Shown here in pieces: positions 34,840 through 43,263 of a stretch of 64,000 nt of DNA. The notes below the pieces were generated by a model. That model was not told where the DNA came from. It made no database searches and worked only from the letters and a program-made list of their open reading frames with translations. The stretch covers positions 1-64,000 of the forward strand of contig WFTC01000002.1 of NCBI GenBank assembly GCA_015485665.1, read 5' to 3'. Position 1 is the first letter of the stretch, and each line of letters starts with the position of its first letter. The stretch is from Candidatus Altimarinota bacterium. GTDB taxonomy: Bacteria; Patescibacteriota; Gracilibacteria; UBA1369; 2-02-FULL-48-14. Made by a program: the position numbers and the translations under genes.

Positions 34840-35430
34840 ATGACTCTGGATTCATTGCTGAAAGAGGCAGATAAGCTCAAATTGCAAGGTCGTCATGATG
34901 AAGCCATAAAGCTTTCTCAAAAAATGCTTATGATGGATTTGGACTTTGTGGATGCATATGAAGAACTTGGTGACAACTACCTTAGCCTCCATCAATATGA
35001 CGAAGCAAAAAAAGCTTTAAAGCATGCCTTAAAGCTTAATCCAAAAAGTCCCAATGCTCTATATCTGCTCGGATTTCTATACAGCTCTCTGGGTGACTTT
35101 GAACGCTCTGTTGAAACTTTGGAGATTGCAAACAATGTTCAACCTCATCATCCGGAAATACTTAGATGTCTTGGTTGGTCTATTTTCCATAGCGGTGAAC
35201 GTAAAAGAGGCTTAGTAATTCTTGAAAGAGCACGTGCAATGTCACCATACGACACTTTGATAATTTGTGATTTGGCAGTATGCTATTTGAATGACAGACA
35301 GTTTGACACAACAATTGCTCTTCTTGAAAGCGCATTGAAAATTGAACCTGATAATGAAAAGGCAAAAGACTGCTTGTCAACAGCCAAATTCTTTAAAAAA
35401 GAATTTGAAAAATTGAAGAAAGAATCTTGA
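34840..35430 (+). CDS. Tetratricopeptide-repeat protein
   Basis: The 196-residue soluble protein consists almost wholly of about five TPR units, with the usual small/large residue pattern: ADKLKLQGRHDEAIKLSQKM, AYEELGDNYLSLHQYDEAKK, ALYLLGFLYSSLGDFERSVE and later AVCYLNDRQFDTTIALLESA. TPRs form a curved scaffold for protein binding. No catalytic or membrane part is present. It has its own promoter and lies just before rnpB. Confidence 0.85.
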   Translation: MTLDSLLKEADKLKLQGRHDEAIKLSQKMLMMDLDFVDAYEELGDNYLSLHQYDEAKKALKHALKLNPKSPNALYLLGFLYSSLGDFERSVETLEIANNVQPHHPEILRCLGWSIFHSGERKRGLVILERARAMSPYDTLIICDLAVCYLNDRQFDTTIALLESALKIEPDNEKAKDCLSTAKFFKKEFEKLKKES

Positions 35431-35464
35431 TTCATTTCCAAAAAATCGGTAGCTTTTACTATGC

Positions 35465-35841
35465 AAAAAATCTCTGAGTGACCGCAATGGGCGAAATGGT
35501 ATTCGCCCATTGAGGAAAGTCCGAGCAACAGAGGCAGGAACGTCGCTAACGGCGACCGCATGAGGATATCAAAAACCTCTTGCAGGGAAAGTGCCACAGA
35601 GACGAGAGATGTGAAACGCCCCCTACAACTATAGTGTTGCGGGGCGCCCCCTCGCGAGAGGGTGTGCGTGGTAAACCCGTTCTGTTGCAAGGCAGGAATG
35701 GAGCTTTGGAACCGGCCGGCCTCAGGCCCCTTTGCGCCTGCCGCACCGAGCTTATCAGTAATGATAAGCCCAGATAGATGGTCACAGCCGCAGCCCGCTA
35801 GCGGGCTGCGGACACAGAACTCGGCTTATGACGAGGTTTTT
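35465..35841 (+). ncRNA. rnpB: RNase P RNA (bacterial type A)
   Basis: This is the catalytic RNA that trims the 5' leader from pre-tRNAs. It shows the universally conserved parts in order: TGAGGAAAGTCCGAGC near 35511, GCAGGGAAAGTGCCACAGA near 35582, GTAAACCC, and AGATAGATGGTCACAG with ACAGAACTCGGCTTATG at the 3' side. P1 is formed by AAAAATCTC (about 35466) and GAGGTTTTTT (35832-35841), and the T tract doubles as a terminator. A GC-rich hairpin around the GCCCGCTAGCGGGC segment fits P12/P19-type arms. End points are estimated from P1 pairing. The protein partner rnpA is at 62694. Confidence 0.95.
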
Positions 35842-35900
35842 TGCCATTGGGTTCTATTCTTTACAATCTTCCAGATATAAATTAGAGTTTTCGCCGTATT

Positions 35901-37352
35901 ATGAGCATGAAACGTTCAGAAATAACTTTCGGTCTGATAAAAATACCAATGGACTTTGGTCTTACTGTATTGGCTTTTTATTGGGGATACTTACTGCGCA
36001 TCAAAAGCGATTTCATACCAAAAGTACAATTACCGCTTGATTTAAATACCTTCCCTCCTCTAAGTGAATATATAAAGTTAAGCTTACTCTTTGCATGCTT
36101 TTTAGTGATAATTTTCGCATTGAACGGACTTTACAAGCTTAAAAACACAATTTCTTTTTTTCAGGAAATACAAAGTATTTTGTGGCATTGGGCAGTTTGG
36201 CTGCTCATGATAATGTCCTATTTTTTCATAGTGCATGAAATATTCTTTTCAAGACTTGTGCTTGCTTTCAGTGTTGGACTTACATTGTTGTTTTTAATAA
36301 TTGCACGATTCATTTTAAAGGAAATGCAAAATATTTTTCTGCAAAAAGGTCAAGGTCGCCAAAGAGTCTTACTGATAGGAGCAAATAAAATCACTCAAAA
36401 AATCGCACAAACACTTGAAAAAGACCCTCATTATCATTTACTTGGATACTTGGCGGAAAACAATCAACAACTTGATATTTTAAAAAAATTGGGTTCATTA
36501 AACGATATATCCGAAGTTACTAAAAAATACAAAGTGGATGAAATAATCCAAACAAGCCAAGCTTTCAGTGAAATACAAGACCACGAAATTCTGGCATTTT
36601 GCCAAGAAAAACATTTAGATTATCGTTTTGTTCCTGATATTTTAGCGGTTGAACGAAGTAATATTGAAATAATACCTTTAGCCGGATTCCCTTTAATACA
36701 CCTGAAACCCACAGCTTTGGATGGATGGGGTAAAGTTGCAAAACGCTTTATGGATGCGGTTTTATCAGCAATTGCATTGATTTTTTTAAGTCCGCTCATG
36801 CTTGTAATTGCACTATGCATAAAACTGGATTCCAAAGGTCCGGTTTTATTTTGCAGGCTTAAAGACGGCAGCCCAGCAAACCGCATAGGTCAAGCGGGAC
36901 GTGAATTTCAATTCTACAAGTTTCGCACCATGAAACATGACAGTCATGAACTTAGATACACAAAACTTGCCAATAAAAATCATCGCAAAGGCAGTCCTCT
37001 CGTAAAAATTAAAAATGATCCTCGCATAACTCGTTTTGGAAGATTTCTACGTCGCAGCAGTTTGGACGAACTGCCTCAACTTTGGAATGTCTTAAAAGGT
37101 GATATGAGTTTGGTTGGACCACGCCCACATTTACCTGAAGAAGTTGCAAACTATAAAAAACATCATAAATTCTTGCTAACAATAAAACCAGGCATAACCG
37201 GTCTAAGTCAAATAAGCGGACGTAGCGATCTGGATTTTGAAGAAGAAGTACGGCTTGACAGCTACTACATCAAGCACTGGTCTTTATGGCAAGATTTCCG
37301 TATTCTACTGAAGACCGTTTTTGTTATTTTCAGTGGAAAAGCGGCAGATTAA
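35901..37352 (+). CDS. Polyprenyl-phosphate sugar-1-phosphate transferase (WbaP-like)
   Basis: This enzyme class moves a sugar-1-phosphate from a nucleotide sugar onto undecaprenyl phosphate, the first step of exopolysaccharide or glycan assembly. The 483-residue protein has four to five N-terminal membrane helices, a CoA-binding-like domain (RRVLLIGANKITQKIAQTLE at about residue 152) and a C-terminal bacterial sugar transferase domain. The latter includes KRFMDAVLSAIALIFLSPLM, FQFYKFRTM, RFLRRSSLDELPQLWNVLKG and SLVGPRP. The ATG at 35907 is an alternative start. Its sugar may come through the GalU product. Confidence 0.9.
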   Translation: MSMKRSEITFGLIKIPMDFGLTVLAFYWGYLLRIKSDFIPKVQLPLDLNTFPPLSEYIKLSLLFACFLVIIFALNGLYKLKNTISFFQEIQSILWHWAVWLLMIMSYFFIVHEIFFSRLVLAFSVGLTLLFLIIARFILKEMQNIFLQKGQGRQRVLLIGANKITQKIAQTLEKDPHYHLLGYLAENNQQLDILKKLGSLNDISEVTKKYKVDEIIQTSQAFSEIQDHEILAFCQEKHLDYRFVPDILAVERSNIEIIPLAGFPLIHLKPTALDGWGKVAKRFMDAVLSAIALIFLSPLMLVIALCIKLDSKGPVLFCRLKDGSPANRIGQAGREFQFYKFRTMKHDSHELRYTKLANKNHRKGSPLVKIKNDPRITRFGRFLRRSSLDELPQLWNVLKGDMSLVGPRPHLPEEVANYKKHHKFLLTIKPGITGLSQISGRSDLDFEEEVRLDSYYIKHWSLWQDFRILLKTVFVIFSGKAAD

Positions 37353-37365
37353 TAACATTAAAAAG

Positions 37366-38079
37366 ATGCATTCTTTTCTGAAGAAACAACTGAAACGTAA
37401 GAAAGAAAGAAAAATTTTTGCCAAGTCCATACAAAACTTGCTGGAAGAAGAGCGACTTTCCATTCCTTTCATTCTATTCACTGTACTGTCATCCGCCATT
37501 GCAACCTTGGGTATTGTCATGCACAGCTCTAGTATATTAATAGGTTCAATGCTTATAGCTCCTTTACTAATTCCTGTAATAGGACTTAGCATAGGTGTTG
37601 GATGCGGCAGCGTAAATTTGGTTTTAAAATCATTGCAATCTCTTTTTCTTGGAATGTTGGTCAGCATTGTGGTTTCTTACATACTTGCAAGACGTATCAT
37701 GCCAATTGAATTGGACGAAACGCTTTACAGAAATTTTTCAGACAGCTTCTTATATGCTCTTGTAGCCTTTTTTTCCGGCATTCTGGCGGTTTACAGTTGG
37801 CTCACACCTCGTAAAACAGACAAAATCATTCCAGGGGTTGGTGTTGCGGTGGCACTGGTACCTCCTCTCTCCTTTTTAGGAGTGGTTTTGGCAAGTGGAG
37901 AGTCAAAGTTTTTAACGGATATACTACAATTAATTTTTGTAAATCTGTTTGGGATTTTTATTGGAGGATACCTCACCTATCTGATTTCAACTCTATTAAG
38001 CAAACATTCGCACTTTGAAAGAGGCAAAGAAGTGGAAAAACAAATTGAAAAAATCTCTGAAGAGAATAAAACTCCTTGA
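37366..38079 (+). CDS. DUF389-family membrane protein
   Basis: The 237-residue protein matches DUF389: a basic N-terminal region, then about five to six membrane helices with SAIATLGIVMHSSSILIGSM, APLLIPVIGLSIGVGCG, VAFFSGILAVYSW, and PGVGVAVALVPPLSFLGVVL. The PGVAVAVALVPPL-type motif is diagnostic. Function is not established; it is a predicted transporter-like membrane protein. A TTG at 37321 would overlap the sugar transferase; the ATG at 37366 is preferred. Confidence 0.85.
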   Translation: MHSFLKKQLKRKKERKIFAKSIQNLLEEERLSIPFILFTVLSSAIATLGIVMHSSSILIGSMLIAPLLIPVIGLSIGVGCGSVNLVLKSLQSLFLGMLVSIVVSYILARRIMPIELDETLYRNFSDSFLYALVAFFSGILAVYSWLTPRKTDKIIPGVGVAVALVPPLSFLGVVLASGESKFLTDILQLIFVNLFGIFIGGYLTYLISTLLSKHSHFERGKEVEKQIEKISEENKTP

Positions 38080-38118
38080 ACGTTTTATTTTGATTCAAGC
38101 CGTGCTAAACTGCCCGCA

Positions 38119-40506
38119 ATGAAGAAATTGATTGAAAAAATACTCGGAGATCCAAAAAAAAAGCAGATCAAAAAAATGCAAACTTTGATTGAAAAGATCA
38201 ATGAAATTGAAATTGATTTCCAATTAAAGCTAAGTGACGAAGATATTCCAAAAAAAACTGACGAATTTAAAAAACGTATTGCTGAAGGCGAATCCACGGA
38301 TGACTTGCTGCCTGAAGCCTTTGCTTTAGTCAAAAATGCTTGCAGAAGGCTTAAAGGGCGTACTTGGAAGGTACGTGGTGATGATTACACTTGGGATATG
38401 GTTCCTTACAATGTGCAGCTTGTGGGTGGCATAGTAATGCATAGATCAATGATAGCGGAAATGCGTACGGGTGAAGGAAAAACCTTGGTATGTACTTTGC
38501 CGATTTATTTAAATGCACTTACTGAGAAAGGTGTGCATGTAGTAACCGTAAACGATTACTTGGCTCAAAGGGATGCGGAATGGATGGGAGGGCTATACAG
38601 GTTTTTAGGGCTTAGCACTGGAATCGTAATGAGAGGTCAATCAAAAGATGAAAAGAAAGAAGCTTATAAGGCAGATATAACCTACGGGACAAACAATGAA
38701 TTTGGCTTTGACTATTTAAGAGATAACATGGCAAGAGACAAAAAAGATATTGTCATGCGAGATTTACACTTTGCAATAATTGATGAAGTGGATTCCATTT
38801 TGATAGATGAATCAAGAACACCTCTGATAATTTCAGCTCCGGGAGAAGAATCAACGGATAAATACCAACTTTACAACAAATTAGTGCAAGAACTGGAAGA
38901 AAACACTCATTACAACGTAGATGAAAAACAAAGAGTGGCAACTCTAAGTGAAGCCGGAATTGCAAAAATGGAAGAACTTATGGGGGTTGATAACATTTAC
39001 ACTGACAAAGGTTTTGGTGAAGTACATCATATTGAACAAGCTTTACGTGCAAACTACGTTTACAAACGTGATATTGATTATGTAATTCAAGACAATGCTG
39101 TTGTCATTGTAGATGAATTCACAGGAAGGCTCATGCCGGGTCGCAGATATGGACAAGGTTTACATCAAGCTGTAGAAGCTAAAGAAGGCGTTCCAATCAG
39201 ACGTGAAAGTCGCACTCTGGCAACAATCACTTTCCAAAATTATTTTAGAATGTATGAAAAAATAGCTGGAATGACAGGTACGGCGGATACCGAAGAAGAG
39301 GAGTTTGCCAGTATTTATGGTTTGAATGTAATTCCTATACCGACACATCGTCCAATTGCACGCCAAGATTTACCTGATGTTATATATAAAAACATCAATG
39401 GAAAATTCAATGCCATTGCAGAGCAAGTAAAAGAGTTAAATAAAAAAGGACAACCTGTCTTAATTGGTACAATATCGGTAGAGAAATCGGAAGCTCTTTC
39501 CAAATTATTGAAAAAACGCAAAATTCCTCATCAGGTATTGAATGCGAAACATCACGAACGTGAAGCTGATATAATTGCACAAGCTGGGCAAAAAGGCGCT
39601 GTTACAATAGCAACAAACATGGCTGGACGCGGAACAGATATTAAGCTTGGAGAGGGGGTAAAAGAATTAGGTGGACTTTATGTGATAGGTTCTGAACGCC
39701 ATGAATCAAGACGCATTGACAATCAATTGCGAGGACGATCCGGTCGTCAAGGAGATCCGGGAAGCAGTCGTTTTTACGTATCAATGGAAGACGATTTAAT
39801 GCGCATTTTTGGAGGAGAGAGGCTTAAAAATATGATGGAGAAAATGGGCTTCCCAGAAGACATGCCGATTGAAAACAGAATGATATCAAAACATATTGAA
39901 GGAGCTCAAAAAAAGGTTGAAGGACGCAATTTTGATGTAAGAAAACACCTTGTACAATATGACGATGTGATGAATAAGCATCGTGAAATAATATACAAGC
40001 GCAGACGCGATATTCTGGAAAAAGAAAGTTTAAAAAATGATGTTTTACTGCTAATTGAACAAGAAGTGGAAAAGATAGTTCTAAATCATCCGGATGATAA
40101 TAAAGAGATTGTGGAAATTATTAATGCTCTACATAGAAACGAAACAATGCCTCTTGCGATAGAAAGCATCAATTCCCTTTCTCCGGAAGAACAAATAGAT
40201 CTTATCAAGGCTTATCTGGAAAAAGAATATGAAGCAAAAGAAAAAGAGTTGCCCAGCCCTGACATTTTAAGAAAAACCGAAAGAGCAATAATGCTGCGAG
40301 TGATAGATATACATTGGATGCGACATATTTCAGAACTTAAGGACTTGAGAAGTGCTGTTGCACTAAGTGGCTATGGACAAAGGGATCCTTTGATTGAATA
40401 TCAAAATGTTGCATTTCGTTCCTTCCAAGAAATGTTAGCTAAAATAGACCGTAACATAGTAAGCAATATGTTCCGTGTTAAAATCAAAATAAAAATTGCA
40501 GCCTAA
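38119..40506 (+). CDS. secA: Protein translocase ATPase SecA
   Basis: SecA drives preproteins through SecYEG. The 795-residue protein has Walker A EMRTGEGKTL near residue 115, VHVVTVNDYLAQRDAEWMG, the DEAD-type IIDEVDSILIDESRTPL, the GFDYLRDNMA segment, a preprotein cross-linking domain, and motif VI in GRSGRQGDPGSS. It is about 100 residues shorter than E. coli SecA and lacks the C-terminal zinc-binding tail, ending at KIKIKIAA. Many lipoproteins, pilins and YidC in this window depend on it. It ends in a four-base overlap with the convergent gene. Confidence 0.97.
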   Translation: MKKLIEKILGDPKKKQIKKMQTLIEKINEIEIDFQLKLSDEDIPKKTDEFKKRIAEGESTDDLLPEAFALVKNACRRLKGRTWKVRGDDYTWDMVPYNVQLVGGIVMHRSMIAEMRTGEGKTLVCTLPIYLNALTEKGVHVVTVNDYLAQRDAEWMGGLYRFLGLSTGIVMRGQSKDEKKEAYKADITYGTNNEFGFDYLRDNMARDKKDIVMRDLHFAIIDEVDSILIDESRTPLIISAPGEESTDKYQLYNKLVQELEENTHYNVDEKQRVATLSEAGIAKMEELMGVDNIYTDKGFGEVHHIEQALRANYVYKRDIDYVIQDNAVVIVDEFTGRLMPGRRYGQGLHQAVEAKEGVPIRRESRTLATITFQNYFRMYEKIAGMTGTADTEEEEFASIYGLNVIPIPTHRPIARQDLPDVIYKNINGKFNAIAEQVKELNKKGQPVLIGTISVEKSEALSKLLKKRKIPHQVLNAKHHEREADIIAQAGQKGAVTIATNMAGRGTDIKLGEGVKELGGLYVIGSERHESRRIDNQLRGRSGRQGDPGSSRFYVSMEDDLMRIFGGERLKNMMEKMGFPEDMPIENRMISKHIEGAQKKVEGRNFDVRKHLVQYDDVMNKHREIIYKRRRDILEKESLKNDVLLLIEQEVEKIVLNHPDDNKEIVEIINALHRNETMPLAIESINSLSPEEQIDLIKAYLEKEYEAKEKELPSPDILRKTERAIMLRVIDIHWMRHISELKDLRSAVALSGYGQRDPLIEYQNVAFRSFQEMLAKIDRNIVSNMFRVKIKIKIAA

Positions 40507-41150
40507 AAGTGACGGAAGCACGCATACAATGTGTTAAAAGCCAATTTACTATCTTCATGATCCACAAAAATCATGAACTCTGTGTAAGTTGAGAAAACTT
40601 CTATCAAATTTACTCCTTGCAAAGTTGTTTTTTGCAATACCATATAAAGAAAACCCGGAATTTTTGTATAACTTGGATCAAATTGTAAACCTATACCTGT
40701 AATATTTTTCTTCAAAAATAGATGCTCATATGGAATATATTCCGGCAAGCGCTCCAGAAAAGACATTTCAGTAATCAATGTAACTTCTTTCGTAGATTCT
40801 GAGATTGAAATAAAACCTTTATATCTTTGTATCCATTTATAATAATTATTTGCATGACGATGCAGATTCAAATTCTTAGTGAAAGTCACTGTAAAGAGAT
40901 TTGCTTGAACTGAAATTTTTTCAATACAAAAAGGCTTTGTAAGCTTATATCCTCTCTCAAAAAAACTCTGCATACGAGACAAATTCATGAGAATCGCACT
41001 AATTTTCACTTCTTTTTTAAGGCGCGCTTCAACAAGCGGACTTAAATAACGAGCTAACTGAGATAAATTAAAAAGGCGGTGAGACAAGCCAACCTTCAAG
41101 AAATCATTTGCATTTATAATGCTAGCAAGTGCATCTGAAATTTTCAACAT
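40503..41150 (-). CDS. ACT-domain-like regulatory protein, putative
   Basis: The protein (about 215 residues from the ATG at 41150; another ATG lies at 41168) begins with a helical region like a small DNA-binding or dimerising domain (LSHRLFNLSQLARYLSPLVE, then VKISAILMNLSRM). The C-terminal half has two stretches resembling ACT-type beta-alpha-beta units: GFLYMVLQKTTLQGVNLIEV followed by STYTEFMIFVDHEDSKLAFN, as in aspartokinase regulatory domains. No kinase domain is present. It may sense an amino acid and control transcription or an enzyme. Similarity is weak and function is inference. Confidence 0.5.
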   Translation of the reverse strand: MLKISDALASIINANDFLKVGLSHRLFNLSQLARYLSPLVEARLKKEVKISAILMNLSRMQSFFERGYKLTKPFCIEKISVQANLFTVTFTKNLNLHRHANNYYKWIQRYKGFISISESTKEVTLITEMSFLERLPEYIPYEHLFLKKNITGIGLQFDPSYTKIPGFLYMVLQKTTLQGVNLIEVFSTYTEFMIFVDHEDSKLAFNTLYACFRHF

Positions 41151-41255
41151 AATATAAATATATAACAAAATTATTTAAAAATCCATATTTTTTATGAATA
41201 AATTGCTTATTTTATAAGAAAAAAGATAATAAAATCCCAGATTTAAATCAAAAAT

Positions 41256-42578
41256 ATGACTATAGGCATACAGTCTAAGGTGTACGTACTTCCGGAAATG
41301 TATGGGATAAAGGAACAAAGAATAGTATCACGCCTAAACCTTGATCAGCCGCAAACTGATGGCAGTAATCAAGGTGCGGAAGTGGAAGCGGCAGTAGTTA
41401 AAAACACAAATCACACACCGGCAGACATACAAGCAATAATACAAGATATAAATGCAAAATTAAAAGAAAGAGGCTTACAAGCTGCTACGGAAGAAGTATG
41501 CCCTGCAGTTGTGGAACAAGATATTCCTCATGGAACAGCAAAAGAATTGGAATATAACTTTTTAAGATATCAAGCAGCTTTAATGGATGTTTTAGGGGAA
41601 ATGAATCTTACTCTAATGCCTTTCGGATTGTTACCTTATTCGGGAAGAGAAGAAGCTCAAAGACAAATGTTTGCTGCACTCAAAAGGCACACAGATGCTT
41701 TTTACCGAAAAGTACTTATACCAAGAGATGGAGAAAAAATAAAGGCTCTAACTCATACATCAGGTCTACAAATTCATGTAGAACAAAGACATGGTTTTAC
41801 AGCAATAATGACTGTAAGAGCTTTATCTTTATTGTCACCACTATTCATTTCTATCTGGGCAAGTTCACCAATCATAGATGGGTTTTACAGAGGTTATAAT
41901 TCGGAAAGAATGCAGCAAAAAAGCTTATTACCTAATAATTTGACCGGCTTAATTCCGAATGAAGCCGTATCTTCATTTCATTCAATGCAAGATTGGCTTC
42001 AAAGAAATACAAATGATGCAAGATACCGTTCAATTTCACCGGGATATTTCTGGGTAAGACAACCACGAGTCAAACTTGGAACAGTTGAAAATTCAACAAT
42101 GGACATGAATCCGAATGTTGAACTTATCATACTTGGCATGCGCCTTACTTATGCAATTGCAATGGCGGTAGCTCGTGATATGAAAGATAATAAAGGTCTT
42201 CCTGAGGAAATTTTTGGCAGTGGTGACTTAACAGAAAATAATAGAAAATGGGTATATTCTTTAAATGATCAACTTCAAAGAAGTACTAATTTATTTAACT
42301 ACAGATTTACTGACATCAATGGAGTTAATATAAGCGTGCCTCAGTTCCTGAAAAAAGTGATGGATTGGTGTAATTTACCTATAAAAGATCAAAATGCCTT
42401 AATTAACTTTTTAGGTAAAGGTACAATAGCTGAAAGAATACTGCGTAAATTAAATATTCAAACTGGACAGGAAGAAGCAATAACTGGACAGAAAGAAAAA
42501 AGAATGAAAGATGTGTATCTTGAATTTGCCGAGATTTATAAAAATGCAATAACTGAGAAATATAATAAAAATGAATAA
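41256..42578 (+). CDS. GCS2 / YbdK-type carboxylate-amine ligase
   Basis: Family members join glutamate's gamma-carboxylate to an amine with ATP. The 440-residue protein has the GCS2 signatures: HTSGLQIHVEQRHGFTAI, RALSLLSPLFISIWASSPII with DGFYRGYNSERM just after, and RVKLGTVENSTMDMNPNVE near residue 275. The N-terminal 60 residues are divergent. The amine acceptor is unknown; YbdK itself is only a weak glutamate-cysteine ligase, and no glutathione synthetase is adjacent. Its last eight bases overlap the C26 peptidase gene, so ligase and hydrolase are made together. Confidence 0.8.
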   Translation: MTIGIQSKVYVLPEMYGIKEQRIVSRLNLDQPQTDGSNQGAEVEAAVVKNTNHTPADIQAIIQDINAKLKERGLQAATEEVCPAVVEQDIPHGTAKELEYNFLRYQAALMDVLGEMNLTLMPFGLLPYSGREEAQRQMFAALKRHTDAFYRKVLIPRDGEKIKALTHTSGLQIHVEQRHGFTAIMTVRALSLLSPLFISIWASSPIIDGFYRGYNSERMQQKSLLPNNLTGLIPNEAVSSFHSMQDWLQRNTNDARYRSISPGYFWVRQPRVKLGTVENSTMDMNPNVELIILGMRLTYAIAMAVARDMKDNKGLPEEIFGSGDLTENNRKWVYSLNDQLQRSTNLFNYRFTDINGVNISVPQFLKKVMDWCNLPIKDQNALINFLGKGTIAERILRKLNIQTGQEEAITGQKEKRMKDVYLEFAEIYKNAITEKYNKNE

Positions 42579-43263
42579 AAAGCCTATCATCGGCATTCTT
42601 GCCGCCCGTATGCAATCGGAGCTGGATATACTTGATAAAGTCGCCACAACTTATACCGACTCTATTGTATCTGCTGGAGGCATCCCAATTATATTAAGCA
42701 ATATTGCAGCAATACTTCCACACTATATAAAATTGATTGATGGAGTTTTAATGATAGGAGGCAGTCAAGATATTGATCCATCTCTATATAATGAGAAAAA
42801 TACAAATTCAAAAGATACAGACATTAAAAAAGACCGTTACGAGCTAAAACTAATCAAAGCATGCATCAATGCCTGTATTCCAATTTTTGGCATTTGCAGG
42901 GGGATGCAGCTCATAAATCTACACTTTGGTGGCAGTCTTATCCAAGACCTTCCAAACAGTCAAATAAATCATCTTCAATACCAAAAACAATTTCAACATG
43001 TGCACAAAATCAGCGTTAAAAAGAGTAGAGTTTTACTAAGCAGTGATTACTCGGTCAATTCCGTGCATCATCAAGCCATAAAAAAAACAGGTACAGATCT
43101 TCAAGTGAGTGCTTACTCCGAAGATGGAATCATTGAAATGATTGAGCATAAATCTTTGCCAATCATAGGAGTACAATGGCATCCTGAATGTCTTTTTGAT
43201 GATGAAATTTCTCAACAATTATTTCAATACTTCATAAATCACTCGGCCTCATCCTCAAAATGA
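42571..43263 (+). CDS. Class I glutamine amidotransferase-like peptidase C26 (PuuD-like)
   Basis: C26 peptidases hydrolyse gamma-glutamyl bonds, for example gamma-glutamyl-GABA or folate polyglutamate. The 230-residue protein has KPIIGILAARM at the start, GVLMIGGSQDIDPSLYNE, the nucleophile elbow FGICRGMQLINLHFGGSL with the catalytic cysteine, SVHHQAIK, and the catalytic His-Glu in GVQWHPECLFD. It is fully intact. Being coupled to a gamma-glutamyl ligase suggests one unit that makes and breaks the same bond type. The 3' end overlaps ftsK (convergent) by 25 bases. Confidence 0.88.
   Translation: MNKKPIIGILAARMQSELDILDKVATTYTDSIVSAGGIPIILSNIAAILPHYIKLIDGVLMIGGSQDIDPSLYNEKNTNSKDTDIKKDRYELKLIKACINACIPIFGICRGMQLINLHFGGSLIQDLPNSQINHLQYQKQFQHVHKISVKKSRVLLSSDYSVNSVHHQAIKKTGTDLQVSAYSEDGIIEMIEHKSLPIIGVQWHPECLFDDEISQQLFQYFINHSASSSK

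Noticed and set aside
35283..35785. Minus-strand open frames across rnpB
   Set aside because: They are antisense to conserved RNase P RNA elements and have no protein-like character.
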